Below, one piece after another: positions 42,330 through 48,554 of a DNA stretch of 48,554 nucleotides. A program made the position numbers and the translations under genes. Position 1 is the stretch's first letter, and every line of letters starts with the position of its first letter. The DNA comes from Stenotrophomonas geniculata ATCC 19374 = JCM 13324 (GTDB taxonomy: Bacteria > Pseudomonadota > Gammaproteobacteria > Xanthomonadales > Xanthomonadaceae), in NCBI RefSeq assembly GCF_001431625.1, contig NZ_LLXT01000088.1:1-48554 (forward strand), read 5' to 3'. Under the pieces are notes generated by a model. It worked only from the letters and a program-made list of their open reading frames with translations. It did not search any database and was not told the DNA's origin.

Positions 42330-43205
42330 ATGCAGACCTCACGACTCGCGCCGATGTTGCCGGCGCTGGCGGTACTCGGCTCGGTCACCTCGCTGGCCAT
42401 CGGCACCTCCTACGCAAAACACCTGTTCCCGCTGATCGGCGCCCAGGGCACCAGCGCGCTGCGTGTGGGCTTCTCGGCACTGTTGCTGCTGATGTTCTGG
42501 CGGCCATGGCGCTGGAAGACCAGCCGCGTGGACGCGATCACCATCCTGCGCTACGGGCTCACCCTGGGCCTGATGAACCTGCTGTTCTACATGGCCCTGC
42601 GCACGATTCCCTTCGGCATCGCGGTGGCCATCGAGTTCACCGGGCCGCTGACGGTGGCGATGCTGTCGTCACGACGCCCCATCGACTTCGTCTGGGTGGG
42701 CTGCGCGGTGGTGGGTTTGTTGCTGCTGCTGCCGCTGGGCGGTGGCCCGGCGCTGGATCCGGCTGGCGTGCTGTATGCGATGGGCGCAGCGGCGTGCTGG
42801 GGCCTGTACATCGTGTTCGGCAAGCGTGCCGGTCATCTGCACGCTGGGCACTCGGTCTCGCTGGGGCTGCTGGCCGCGTCGCTGGTGGTGGTGCCGGTGG
42901 GCGTGGTGCATGCCGGCGCCGCGCTGCTCGAGCCGAAGATCCTGGCGGCCGGCCTGCTGGTGGCGCTGGTCTCCAGTGCGATTCCGATGTCGCTGGAAAT
43001 GATGGCGCTCAAGCGCCTGCCGAAGGAAACGTTCGGCATCCTGATCAGCATGGAACCGGCGGTGGCCGCGTTGTGGGCGATGCTGCTGCTGCACGAGCAC
43101 CTGCATGGATTGCAGTGGCTGGCGATCGGCTGCACGGTGCTGGCCTCGGTGGGCAGCACGATGACCGCGCGGCGGTTGAAGGTGCCGGTGGTGCAGGCCG
43201 GGTAG
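42330..43205 (+). CDS. rhtA: RhtA-like EamA/DMT amino-acid exporter
   Basis: This 291-residue protein has ten hydrophobic segments in two EamA repeats. P-F-G-I-A-V-A-I-E-F-T-G-P-L (near 92-105) and M-E-P-A-V-A-A-L are characteristic of the RhtA branch, which exports threonine, homoserine and some toxic amino-acid analogues. The Lrp-type regulator is encoded divergently 72 bp away. The ATG at 42330 is used; a TTG two codons earlier is not needed. The exact substrate is inferred from family resemblance. Confidence 0.82.
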   Translation: MQTSRLAPMLPALAVLGSVTSLAIGTSYAKHLFPLIGAQGTSALRVGFSALLLLMFWRPWRWKTSRVDAITILRYGLTLGLMNLLFYMALRTIPFGIAVAIEFTGPLTVAMLSSRRPIDFVWVGCAVVGLLLLLPLGGGPALDPAGVLYAMGAAACWGLYIVFGKRAGHLHAGHSVSLGLLAASLVVVPVGVVHAGAALLEPKILAAGLLVALVSSAIPMSLEMMALKRLPKETFGILISMEPAVAALWAMLLLHEHLHGLQWLAIGCTVLASVGSTMTARRLKVPVVQAG

Positions 43206-43216
43206 CGGCGGAGAGC

Positions 43217-43270
43217 GTGCGGACCAACGGTCCGCACCCACCAGAGCGGCGTGCCAACCAAGGTTGGCAC
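43217..43270. repeat. Two short palindromes of the REP type
   Basis: GTGCGGACC-AAC-GGTCCGCAC at 43217-43237 and GTGCCAACC-AA-GGTTGGCAC at 43251-43270. They lie between convergent genes and resemble the second stems seen at 108 and 9908. Confidence 0.7.
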
Positions 43271-43283
43271 CTGCCAGGAGCGT

Positions 43284-44051
43284 TCAGCGCAGGGCGTCAG
43301 CCGGGACGTCGATTGCCATCGCCAGGGCGAGGTGATCGGAGAATGCGGCCGGTACGGCTTCCACGGTGCGGGTCTGCAGGCCACTGCTGACCAGGATGTG
43401 GTCGATGGCGCGGTCGGGGCGCCAGCTGGGGAAGGTCGGCACGATGCAGCCCGGGGGCTGCAGCCGGGTCTTCTGGTACAGCACCTGCATTTCCGGGCGC
43501 TCGGCCAGGCAGTTGAAGTCACCCATCAACACGGCGTTCGGGTGGTCGGACAACAGCTCGGCGATGAAGCCCAGCTGTGACATCCGCGAGCCTGCACCCA
43601 GCGACAGATGGGCCACCGCCACCGCCAGGCCGTCGGCGCCATCGCCGAACTTGGCCAGCAGCACGCCGCGCCCGCCGATACGGCCGGGCAGGGCGTGGTC
43701 CTGCACTTCCACCGGTTCCAGCTTGCTCAGCAGGCCGTTTGCGCTGGAGGCGACCCCACCCATGCGCCGGTTCGGCTGGTGGCTCCAGTAGTTGAAGCCG
43801 GCACGCTGGGCCAGGTAGTGGGTCTGGTTGGTGAAGCCCGAGCGCAGGCTGCCCGGGTCGGCCTCCTGCAGGCCGACGATGTCATGTTCGCGCGCCAGGG
43901 TGGCGATCGCGTCCAGGCTGCTGCGCTTGCGACCCGCCGGCAGCGCATGTGACCAGCTGCGGGTCACATAGTCGCTGTAGCGGCGGGTACTTGAGCCGGC
44001 CTGGATGTTGGCCGTCAGCAAGCGCAGGGTCCGTGTACGGGGGGAATTCAC
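43284..44051 (-). CDS. Endonuclease/exonuclease/phosphatase-family protein
   Basis: This 255-residue protein has the DNase I-like fold. It shows L-T-A-N-I-Q-A-G at the start, G-L-Q-E-A-D (metal-binding Glu, near 59-64), V-A-H-L-S-L, M-G-D-F-N-C-L near 176, R-A-I-D-H-I-L-V and the final S-D-H-L-A-L. All catalytic positions are kept, so a metal-dependent phosphodiesterase is expected; the substrate may be nucleic acid, an inositol or a lipid phosphate. No signal peptide. It starts 23 bp after the DsbA-like lipoprotein gene and is probably co-transcribed with it. Confidence 0.85.
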   Translation of the reverse strand: MNSPRTRTLRLLTANIQAGSSTRRYSDYVTRSWSHALPAGRKRSSLDAIATLAREHDIVGLQEADPGSLRSGFTNQTHYLAQRAGFNYWSHQPNRRMGGVASSANGLLSKLEPVEVQDHALPGRIGGRGVLLAKFGDGADGLAVAVAHLSLGAGSRMSQLGFIAELLSDHPNAVLMGDFNCLAERPEMQVLYQKTRLQPPGCIVPTFPSWRPDRAIDHILVSSGLQTRTVEAVPAAFSDHLALAMAIDVPADALR

Positions 44052-44074
44052 GGCCGGGAAACGCTTCTCTTGGA

Positions 44075-44905
44075 TCAGTGAGCCTGGGCCGCACCGCGTT
44101 CGCGGGCGATCAGGTGGTCGGCGATGCGCAGCATGTCCGGGAAGCTCTTGCCCTTCACCAGGTACTTGCCGTTGACGATGATCGACGGGGTGCCGCTGAT
44201 CTGGCTGCGCTGGGCGAACTGCTTGGCCGAGTTGGTCTTGGCATTTACTGCGAAGCTGCCCATGGTGGCGGCGAACTGCTTCGGATCCACGCCGTAGGCA
44301 CCGTAGAACTTGGCGATGTCGTCAACCGAATCGGTGCCGCGCTCACCCTTCAGGGTCTTCTGCGAATGGATGGCAGCGTACAGGGCTTCGTGGGTCTTCT
44401 CCTGCACACCCAGGGTCTGCGCGGCGTAGAAGGCACGGGCGTAGTTGTCCCAGGTGCCGCCGAACATGGCCGGCACGTAGACGAAGTTCACATCGCTCGG
44501 CAGGCCGGCCTTCCACGGGCCGACCAGCGGCTGGAACGCGGCGCAGGCCGGGCAGACGTAGCCGAAGATCTCGGTCACTTCGATCTTGCCGGCGGCCGGC
44601 TGGAACGGCTGGCCGTTCGGGATCACCTGGTAGTCGGCGCCTTCCACCGGGGCCGGGCCGGTCAGCGCGGCGGTGGTCGGGGCTGGTGCAGCGGCCGGGG
44701 CGGCTTCAGCCGCGGCCTTCTCGCCTTCGGCAGCGGCCGGTGCGGCGCCTTCGGTACCCGCGGCCGGCGCAGCCGGTTCGGTGGTCGCCGGAGCTGCAGC
44801 CGGTTCGGCCGGGGCCGCGGTGGTGTTGGTGCTGCCGTCGTCGGCCTTGCAGGCAGCCAGGATTGGCAGCAGCGCTGCGAGGGCGAGGGCGTAACGGATC
44901 TTCAT
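44075..44905 (-). CDS. DsbA-like thiol:disulfide lipoprotein with Ala/Pro-rich linker
   Basis: This 276-residue protein has a lipoprotein signal with lipobox L-A-A-C (Cys19) and then about 60 residues of Ala, Pro, Glu and Thr that tether the domain. A thioredoxin fold follows with the active site Cys118-Pro-Ala-Cys121 and the cis-proline loop G-T-P-S-I-I-V-N-G. C-P-A-C differs from the usual C-P-H-C of DsbA and would be expected to shift the redox potential. The gene lies just downstream of a second DsbA-like gene and upstream of the phosphatase-fold gene. Confidence 0.88.
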   Translation of the reverse strand: MKIRYALALAALLPILAACKADDGSTNTTAAPAEPAAAPATTEPAAPAAGTEGAAPAAAEGEKAAAEAAPAAAPAPTTAALTGPAPVEGADYQVIPNGQPFQPAAGKIEVTEIFGYVCPACAAFQPLVGPWKAGLPSDVNFVYVPAMFGGTWDNYARAFYAAQTLGVQEKTHEALYAAIHSQKTLKGERGTDSVDDIAKFYGAYGVDPKQFAATMGSFAVNAKTNSAKQFAQRSQISGTPSIIVNGKYLVKGKSFPDMLRIADHLIARERGAAQAH

Positions 44906-44934
44906 GGAAACGTCTCCAGCATCTGGAAAGGTGG

Positions 44935-44955
44935 GGCCGGCGTCATGCGCCGGCC
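44935..44955. terminator. Hairpin between the two DsbA-like genes
   Basis: GGCCGGCG and CGCCGGCC arms surround a 5-nt loop, 30 nt upstream of the downstream gene's start on the minus strand. No T-run. It may reduce read-through or process the RNA between the two genes. Confidence 0.45.
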
Positions 44956-45011
44956 AGGGGGAAATGATGACACGCGGCGGCGACAGCGCCGTGTCGGTGG
45001 TGGGTGTTGGT

Positions 45012-45662
45012 TCAGCGGCCGCGGGCGGCGCGGGCCTGGGCGATCAGCGCCGAGGCGATGCGCAGCTGGTCATCGAAGCTGTCGCCACGCACCAGGTACT
45101 GGCCGTTGATGATCAGCGCCGGGGTCCCCGGGATCCTGGTGCGCTGGGCGAACGCGCGGGCGGCATCGACCTTCTTCTGTACGGCATCGCCGCGCAGGGC
45201 CTGCAGGTAACGGTCCGGGGTCACGCCGTAGGCCTTGTAGAAGGTGGCGAGCTCATCGGCCGAAACGTTCTGCATCGGCAGCGAGCCGTCCTGGTGCAGG
45301 GCCTTGAACACGGCGCCGTGGCTGCGCTTGGCCACGCCGACTTCGTCGGCGGCGTAGTAGGCCAGGGCCCAGGCGTCCCAGGCGCCGCCGAAGGCCGCCG
45401 GAACCGGGGTGAAGCGTACGTCGGCCGGCAGCTTGGCTGCCCAGGCTTCCAGCTGCGGCTCGAAACGGGCGCAGTGCGGGCAGGTGTAGCCGAAGACTTC
45501 GACCACCTCGATCTTGCCGGCCAGCGGCTGGAACGGGCCCGGCTGGGCGATGCGCTCGTAGTCTTTGCCCTCGACCAGCGGGGCATTGGCAGGGGTTGCG
45601 GCGCAGGCCACCAGCGGCAGCAGCACCAGCACAGACAACAGCAGGCGGGAAATCAACCTCAT
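45012..45662 (-). CDS. dsbA: DsbA-family thiol:disulfide oxidoreductase
   Basis: This 216-residue periplasmic protein has a signal sequence ending L-V-A-C (Cys20), which fits a lipobox, though a Sec cut after A-N-A cannot be excluded. The active site is Cys61-Pro-His-Cys64, the classical DsbA motif, with cis-proline loop G-T-P-A-L-I-I-N-G. It introduces disulfides into secreted proteins. The ATG at 45662 is preceded by ATCTCCG-type sequence of limited help; the longer frame to 45806 overlaps the terminator region and is rejected. Related to the following lipoprotein gene by an old duplication. Confidence 0.92.
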   Translation of the reverse strand: MRLISRLLLSVLVLLPLVACAATPANAPLVEGKDYERIAQPGPFQPLAGKIEVVEVFGYTCPHCARFEPQLEAWAAKLPADVRFTPVPAAFGGAWDAWALAYYAADEVGVAKRSHGAVFKALHQDGSLPMQNVSADELATFYKAYGVTPDRYLQALRGDAVQKKVDAARAFAQRTRIPGTPALIINGQYLVRGDSFDDQLRIASALIAQARAARGR

Positions 45663-45680
45663 CGACACGCATCTCCGTTG

Positions 45681-45711
45681 AAAAAAGCAACGCCGGCGCG
45701 GTCGCCGGCGT
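45681..45711 (-). terminator. Rho-independent terminator after cytochrome c4
   Basis: On the minus strand ACGCCGGC pairs with GCCGGCGT, followed by TGCTTTTTT (plus-strand A-run 45681-45686). It lies between the cytochrome gene stop (45769) and the dsbA start (45662), so dsbA probably has its own promoter or depends on read-through. Confidence 0.75.
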
Positions 45712-45768
45712 GAAGGAAACATACCGCAGGCGAGGGCCGCGGTGGCGGCCCCGGCCGACCAATGGTGG

Positions 45769-46569
45769 TCAGGGGGCGGCAGCCGGTTGTGCCGGCGTGG
45801 TGGCAACGGCCACGTCGTCGGCCTTGTTGTGCAGACCCTGCAGGTAGCTCGACAGTGCCTGCACCTCCTGCTCGCTCAGCTTCTGCGCGACCGTGGCCAT
45901 GATCTGGAAGTGCGCCTTGTCGGTTTCGTTGGTCTGGCCGGCCTGGTATTCCTGCAGGCGGCGCGCGACATAGCTGGCGTGCTGGCCACCAATGTGCGGA
46001 TAGGCCGGGCCGGGATTACCGGCGCCGCTGGGGCCGTGGCAGGCCATGCAGGCCGGCAGGCCGCGCTTGGCGTCGCCGCCGCGGTACAGCTGCTGGCCGA
46101 TCTCGTAGAACTTCATGCCCTTGTAGGGGCCGTCGGTGACCGCCGTGTCATCGGCGATGCCGGCGGTGGCCTTCTGGGTGGCGAAGAACGCGCCGATGTC
46201 GCGCATGTCCTGCGGGGTGAGGTTCTGCACGAACGGCACCATCGCCACCGCCGCACCGGAGCTGCGCTGGCCGTTGGCGATCAGGGCCATCTGCTGGGCG
46301 ACGTAGCGTTCGCTCTGGCCGGCGATGGACGGGTACATCTCCACTGTGGAATTGCCGTCGGCGCCGTGGCAGGCCGCGCAGGCCGAGGCCTTGGTCTGGC
46401 CGGCCTTGGCGTCGCCCCAGGTGGTCTTGCTGAAATCCACTTCCAGCGAGGCGGTGCGGATCGGCCCGTTGTCGGGCAGCGGGGTCAACGTGGTCTGCGC
46501 GAACGCAGCAGCGGCAACGACTACAGCAGTGGCAAGGGCGGATACGGCAAGAACGCGAGCGTGGCGCAT
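45769..46569 (-). CDS. Diheme cytochrome c4
   Basis: This 266-residue periplasmic protein has a signal peptide of about 25 residues (ending A-F-A-Q) and two heme-binding motifs, C-A-A-C-H at 64-68 and C-M-A-C-H at 174-178, each with a later axial methionine. The two-domain layout and a Pro/Ala-rich tail fit cytochrome c4, an electron donor to cbb3-type and other terminal oxidases. The ATG at 46569 gives the signal peptide; the longer frame to 46725 reaches the engB start and is rejected. It diverges from engB with 156 bp between. Confidence 0.92.
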   Translation of the reverse strand: MRHARVLAVSALATAVVVAAAAFAQTTLTPLPDNGPIRTASLEVDFSKTTWGDAKAGQTKASACAACHGADGNSTVEMYPSIAGQSERYVAQQMALIANGQRSSGAAVAMVPFVQNLTPQDMRDIGAFFATQKATAGIADDTAVTDGPYKGMKFYEIGQQLYRGGDAKRGLPACMACHGPSGAGNPGPAYPHIGGQHASYVARRLQEYQAGQTNETDKAHFQIMATVAQKLSEQEVQALSSYLQGLHNKADDVAVATTPAQPAAAP

Positions 46570-46725
46570 GCTGAAGCTCCGTATGGACCGGGCCGGGCGG
46601 TGGCCGCCGGCGTCGCCCGGATTATCAACGCCGTTTCCTCGCACGGTCAACGCAGCACTGCAGCAAAATGCCCGCAACGGCCGCCGGCACGGGCGCGCGG
46701 CGCCGCAACATGCGATCCTAGGCAC

Positions 46726-47328
46726 ATGTCATTGCTCATCGAACGCGCCCGTTACCACCTTTCGGCCCACAACGTGCGGCAGCTGCCGCCCGACGAAGGG
46801 GCCGAAGTGGCCTTCGCCGGCCGCTCCAACGCCGGCAAGTCCAGTGCGCTCAACGCGCTGACCCGCCAGAACGCCCTGGCCCGTGTCTCCAAGACCCCCG
46901 GCCGTACCCAGCAGCTGGTGTTCTTCCAGGTCACCCCGGAAGCGCATCTGGTCGACCTGCCCGGTTACGGCTACGCCAAGGTGCCGCTGGACCTGCAGGC
47001 GCACTGGCAGGCCTTCATCGACAGGTATTTCCGCACCCGCGAAGCCTTGAAGGGCCTGGTGGTGGTGATGGATATCCGCCATCCGCTGAAGGACTACGAC
47101 CGGCAGATGCTGTCCTATGCCGTGCAGCGTGGCCTGCCGGCGCACGCGCTGCTGACCAAGGCCGACAAGCTCAGCCGCAGCCAGCAGATGCAGTCCCTGC
47201 AGAAGGTGCGCAAGGAGCTGCAATCGGCCCATGGCGACAGCGTGAGCGTGCAGGTGTTCTCCGGCGAAGACCGTACCGGTGTGGACGAAGCCCGCGGCGT
47301 GATCGGCGGCTGGTTGGGGCTGGAGTAA
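46726..47328 (+). CDS. engB: Ribosome biogenesis GTP-binding protein EngB/YsxC
   Basis: This 200-residue GTPase has the P-loop G-R-S-N-A-G-K-S (32-39), a G2 region with S-K-T-P-G-R-T-Q (61-68), G3 D-L-P-G-Y-G and G4 T-K-A-D. These are the EngB hallmarks, and the protein is essential for 50S assembly and often for division. The length matches the family. The frame is open far upstream but M-S-L-L-I-E-R-A at 46726 is the family N-terminus. Confidence 0.95.
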   Translation: MSLLIERARYHLSAHNVRQLPPDEGAEVAFAGRSNAGKSSALNALTRQNALARVSKTPGRTQQLVFFQVTPEAHLVDLPGYGYAKVPLDLQAHWQAFIDRYFRTREALKGLVVVMDIRHPLKDYDRQMLSYAVQRGLPAHALLTKADKLSRSQQMQSLQKVRKELQSAHGDSVSVQVFSGEDRTGVDEARGVIGGWLGLE

Positions 47329-47345
47329 GGCATCCCCTGCCTTCC

Positions 47346-47423
47346 TGTAGAGCCGAGCCTACGCTCGGCTGCCGCGCGCAGCGCGGCCAGGCCCAGGTTG
47401 CCGAGCATGGGCTCGGCTCTACA
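47346..47423. repeat. Inverted SMAG pair with an extra hairpin inside
   Basis: TGTAGAGCCGAGCCTACGCT... (47346-47370) and its inverse (47399-47423) flank an internal hairpin GCCGCGC-GCA-GCGCGGC at 47371-47387. It lies between the convergent engB and hydrolase genes. Confidence 0.85.
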
Positions 47424-47436
47424 AGGGCTCATCGGC

Positions 47437-48411
47437 TCATTTCAACGGCGAATACTCCGCCGGCACCCACGCATAGGCCTTGCCCTCGCCACGCACGTGG
47501 CCCAGGCCGGGGAACGGCAGGTGCGCACCGGCCACCCACCAACCGTTGGCGGTGGCCTGCTGCAGCAGCCCGCGACGGCTGGCGATGGCCGCCTTGCGGT
47601 CCGAATCGGCCTCGAATGCCGCCTCCGGGTGCGCGAACTGCACCGCATGGAAGTGCAGCACATCGCCCCATACCAGCAGTGACTCGCCCTGGCTGTCGAA
47701 CCGGTAGGAGACATGGCCGGGCGTATGGCCATGGGTGTCCATCGCCACCGCGCCACCGGGCAGGGCATCGCCGGGGCTGAAGGTGCGCAGGTGGCCGCTG
47801 GCCTGGTACGGCGCGACCGCGTTGCGCGCCAACGGGAAGGCGAAGCGCACGCCCTTCGGTGCGGTGGCCTCGCTGGCCGGGTTGAGCCAGTAATCGGCAT
47901 CGGCCTTGGACAGCCACACCGTGGCATTGGGATAGGCCGGCTTGCCCTGCGCGTCGAGCACCCCGCACAGATGGTCCGGATGGGCGTGGGTCAGCAGCAC
48001 CTCGTCCACCTCGGCCGGGTCCACGCCGGAGGCGCGCAGATTGCCCAGCACCTGGCCCAGGCCGGGGCCAAAGCACTGCGCGGTGCCGGTATCGACCAGG
48101 GTCAGGTGGTTGCCTTGGCGGATCAGGAACGCGTTGATCGCTGTCTGCAGGCCTTTCTTGTCCTCAGGTACGTAGCGGCCTTCCAGCAGGCGGCTGACCA
48201 GCGTCGGCGGCACGTCCACTACTTCCTGCCGGCCCAGCGCGACCACTCCGTCGAACAGGGCGGTGACCTGCAGTGCGCCGACGCGCTGGTGATAGACGCC
48301 AGGCACCTGCTGGGTGGGGGCGGGTGAAGTAGCCTCGGCCAGCGCGGCCAGCGGCAGGGACGACAGGGCCAGCAGCAGGGCGGAGCGCAGGGGCAGGTGG
48401 CGCAGGGTCAT
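47437..48411 (-). CDS. Secreted metallo-beta-lactamase-fold hydrolase
   Basis: This 324-residue protein has a signal peptide of about 25 residues (ending A-L-A-E). The fold is set by the zinc motif H-A-H-P-D-H (142-147, all metal ligands present), H-T-P-G-H near 230 and later H residues. The subgroup resembles quorum-quenching lactonases and related esterases more than true beta-lactamases; the 30-residue insert after D-T-G-T-A is typical of the lactonase-like group. It should not be taken as a carbapenemase without activity data. The gene is alone, with a convergent engB. Confidence 0.85.
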   Translation of the reverse strand: MTLRHLPLRSALLLALSSLPLAALAEATSPAPTQQVPGVYHQRVGALQVTALFDGVVALGRQEVVDVPPTLVSRLLEGRYVPEDKKGLQTAINAFLIRQGNHLTLVDTGTAQCFGPGLGQVLGNLRASGVDPAEVDEVLLTHAHPDHLCGVLDAQGKPAYPNATVWLSKADADYWLNPASEATAPKGVRFAFPLARNAVAPYQASGHLRTFSPGDALPGGAVAMDTHGHTPGHVSYRFDSQGESLLVWGDVLHFHAVQFAHPEAAFEADSDRKAAIASRRGLLQQATANGWWVAGAHLPFPGLGHVRGEGKAYAWVPAEYSPLK

Positions 48412-48554
48412 GGTGGTTCTCGGTGGATGACGGGTGGTTCCGTTGGCCTAGCGTGCCGTGGCTGGCGTGTGCGCGGCGCTCAAACCACTACGTGGAATGC
48501 TCAGGGAAGGGGGGGGGCTGCAGGGCTGCGCCCTGCACCCGCAGAGGCAACGGC
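48412..48554. other. Leader of the hydrolase gene with G-run and repeat hairpin
   Basis: The region carries a run of nine G at 48509-48517 and a perfect hairpin GCAGGGC-TGC-GCCCTGC at 48520-48536, the inverse of that at 332-348. The next gene lies outside the window. Length variation of the G-run could matter for expression if it lies in a promoter, but the position of the promoter is unknown. Confidence 0.5.

Noticed and set aside
47437..48411. Metallo-beta-lactamase-fold gene as an antibiotic-resistance gene such as L1
   Set aside because: It has the H-x-H-x-D-H motif, but the surrounding sequence resembles lactonase-like hydrolases and not the L1 carbapenemase of Stenotrophomonas.

Overview
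The window looks like a chromosomal segment of a Stenotrophomonas (Xanthomonadaceae), most likely from the S. maltophilia complex. The DNA is GC-rich and densely coding, and it carries many GTAG-ended stem-loop repeats that match the SMAG (S. maltophilia GTAG) REP family. The gene content is typical of xanthomonads: several TonB-dependent receptors (TBDRs), a TBDR/N-acetylglucosamine locus, cytochrome c4 next to two DsbA-like lipoproteins and EngB, and an Lrp regulator divergent from an RhtA exporter. No tRNA, rRNA, CRISPR array, insertion sequence, phage or transposase gene was found.

Layout. 1-2.05 kb: the 3' end of a 6-phosphogluconate dehydrogenase gene, a highly folded intergenic element, a Gfo/Idh/MocA oxidoreductase and a secreted BON protein. 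2.2-6 kb: a tightly packed phosphorelay (CHASE3-PAS histidine kinase, single-domain receiver, REC-kinase-REC hybrid) with no DNA-binding or cyclic-di-GMP output domain. 6-9.8 kb: an orphan Anbu proteasome-like protease, folK convergent with a PTR1/FolM-type pteridine reductase, a MidA-type methyltransferase and a VanZ-like protein. 9.9-22.2 kb: a GlcNAc/chitin utilisation locus built around a divergent promoter region. On the minus strand are a Glk-family kinase, a TBDR and a GH20 hexosaminidase. On the plus strand are nagP, a LacI-type regulator, nagB-II, nagA and nagX, four of the five almost or actually overlapping. Palindromic LacI-type operators sit on both divergent promoters.

22.4-25.5 kb: a 1008-residue autotransporter with a CRP/Clp-like site upstream. 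25.6-30.1 kb: two small unknown genes (one AT-richer), two tandem secreted S41 peptidase paralogues that lack the usual catalytic lysine, a zinc-ribbon membrane protein, an SseB-like protein and a 65-residue two-helix membrane protein between two repeats. 30.1-34.3 kb: cca, a small membrane protein with a TTG start, a soluble lytic transglycosylase and an orphan ExbD. 34.3-35.8 kb: a visibly AT-richer patch with a zinc-ribbon protein of unknown function and small or decayed reading frames. 35.8-41.1 kb: two convergent TBDR genes, the second (siderophore type) with a Fur-box-like palindrome upstream. 41.1-48.4 kb: an M23 peptidase, lrp/rhtA, an endonuclease/exonuclease/phosphatase protein, two DsbA-like lipoproteins, cytochrome c4, engB and a secreted metallo-beta-lactamase-fold hydrolase.

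How the genes fit together. The strongest functional unit is the GlcNAc cluster: outer-membrane uptake (TBDR), periplasmic hydrolysis (GH20), inner-membrane import (NagP), phosphorylation (Glk-type kinase), deacetylation (NagA) and isomerising deamination (NagB-II) to fructose-6-phosphate, under one LacI-family repressor. I did not find an unmistakably new system. The best candidates for new biology are the cloverleaf-like element at 178-279, the output-less phosphorelay, the lysine-less S41 pair, the AT-rich patch at 34.3-35.8 kb and the small-gene pair at 25.6-26.5 kb. All calls come from reading the sequence; no database search was possible.
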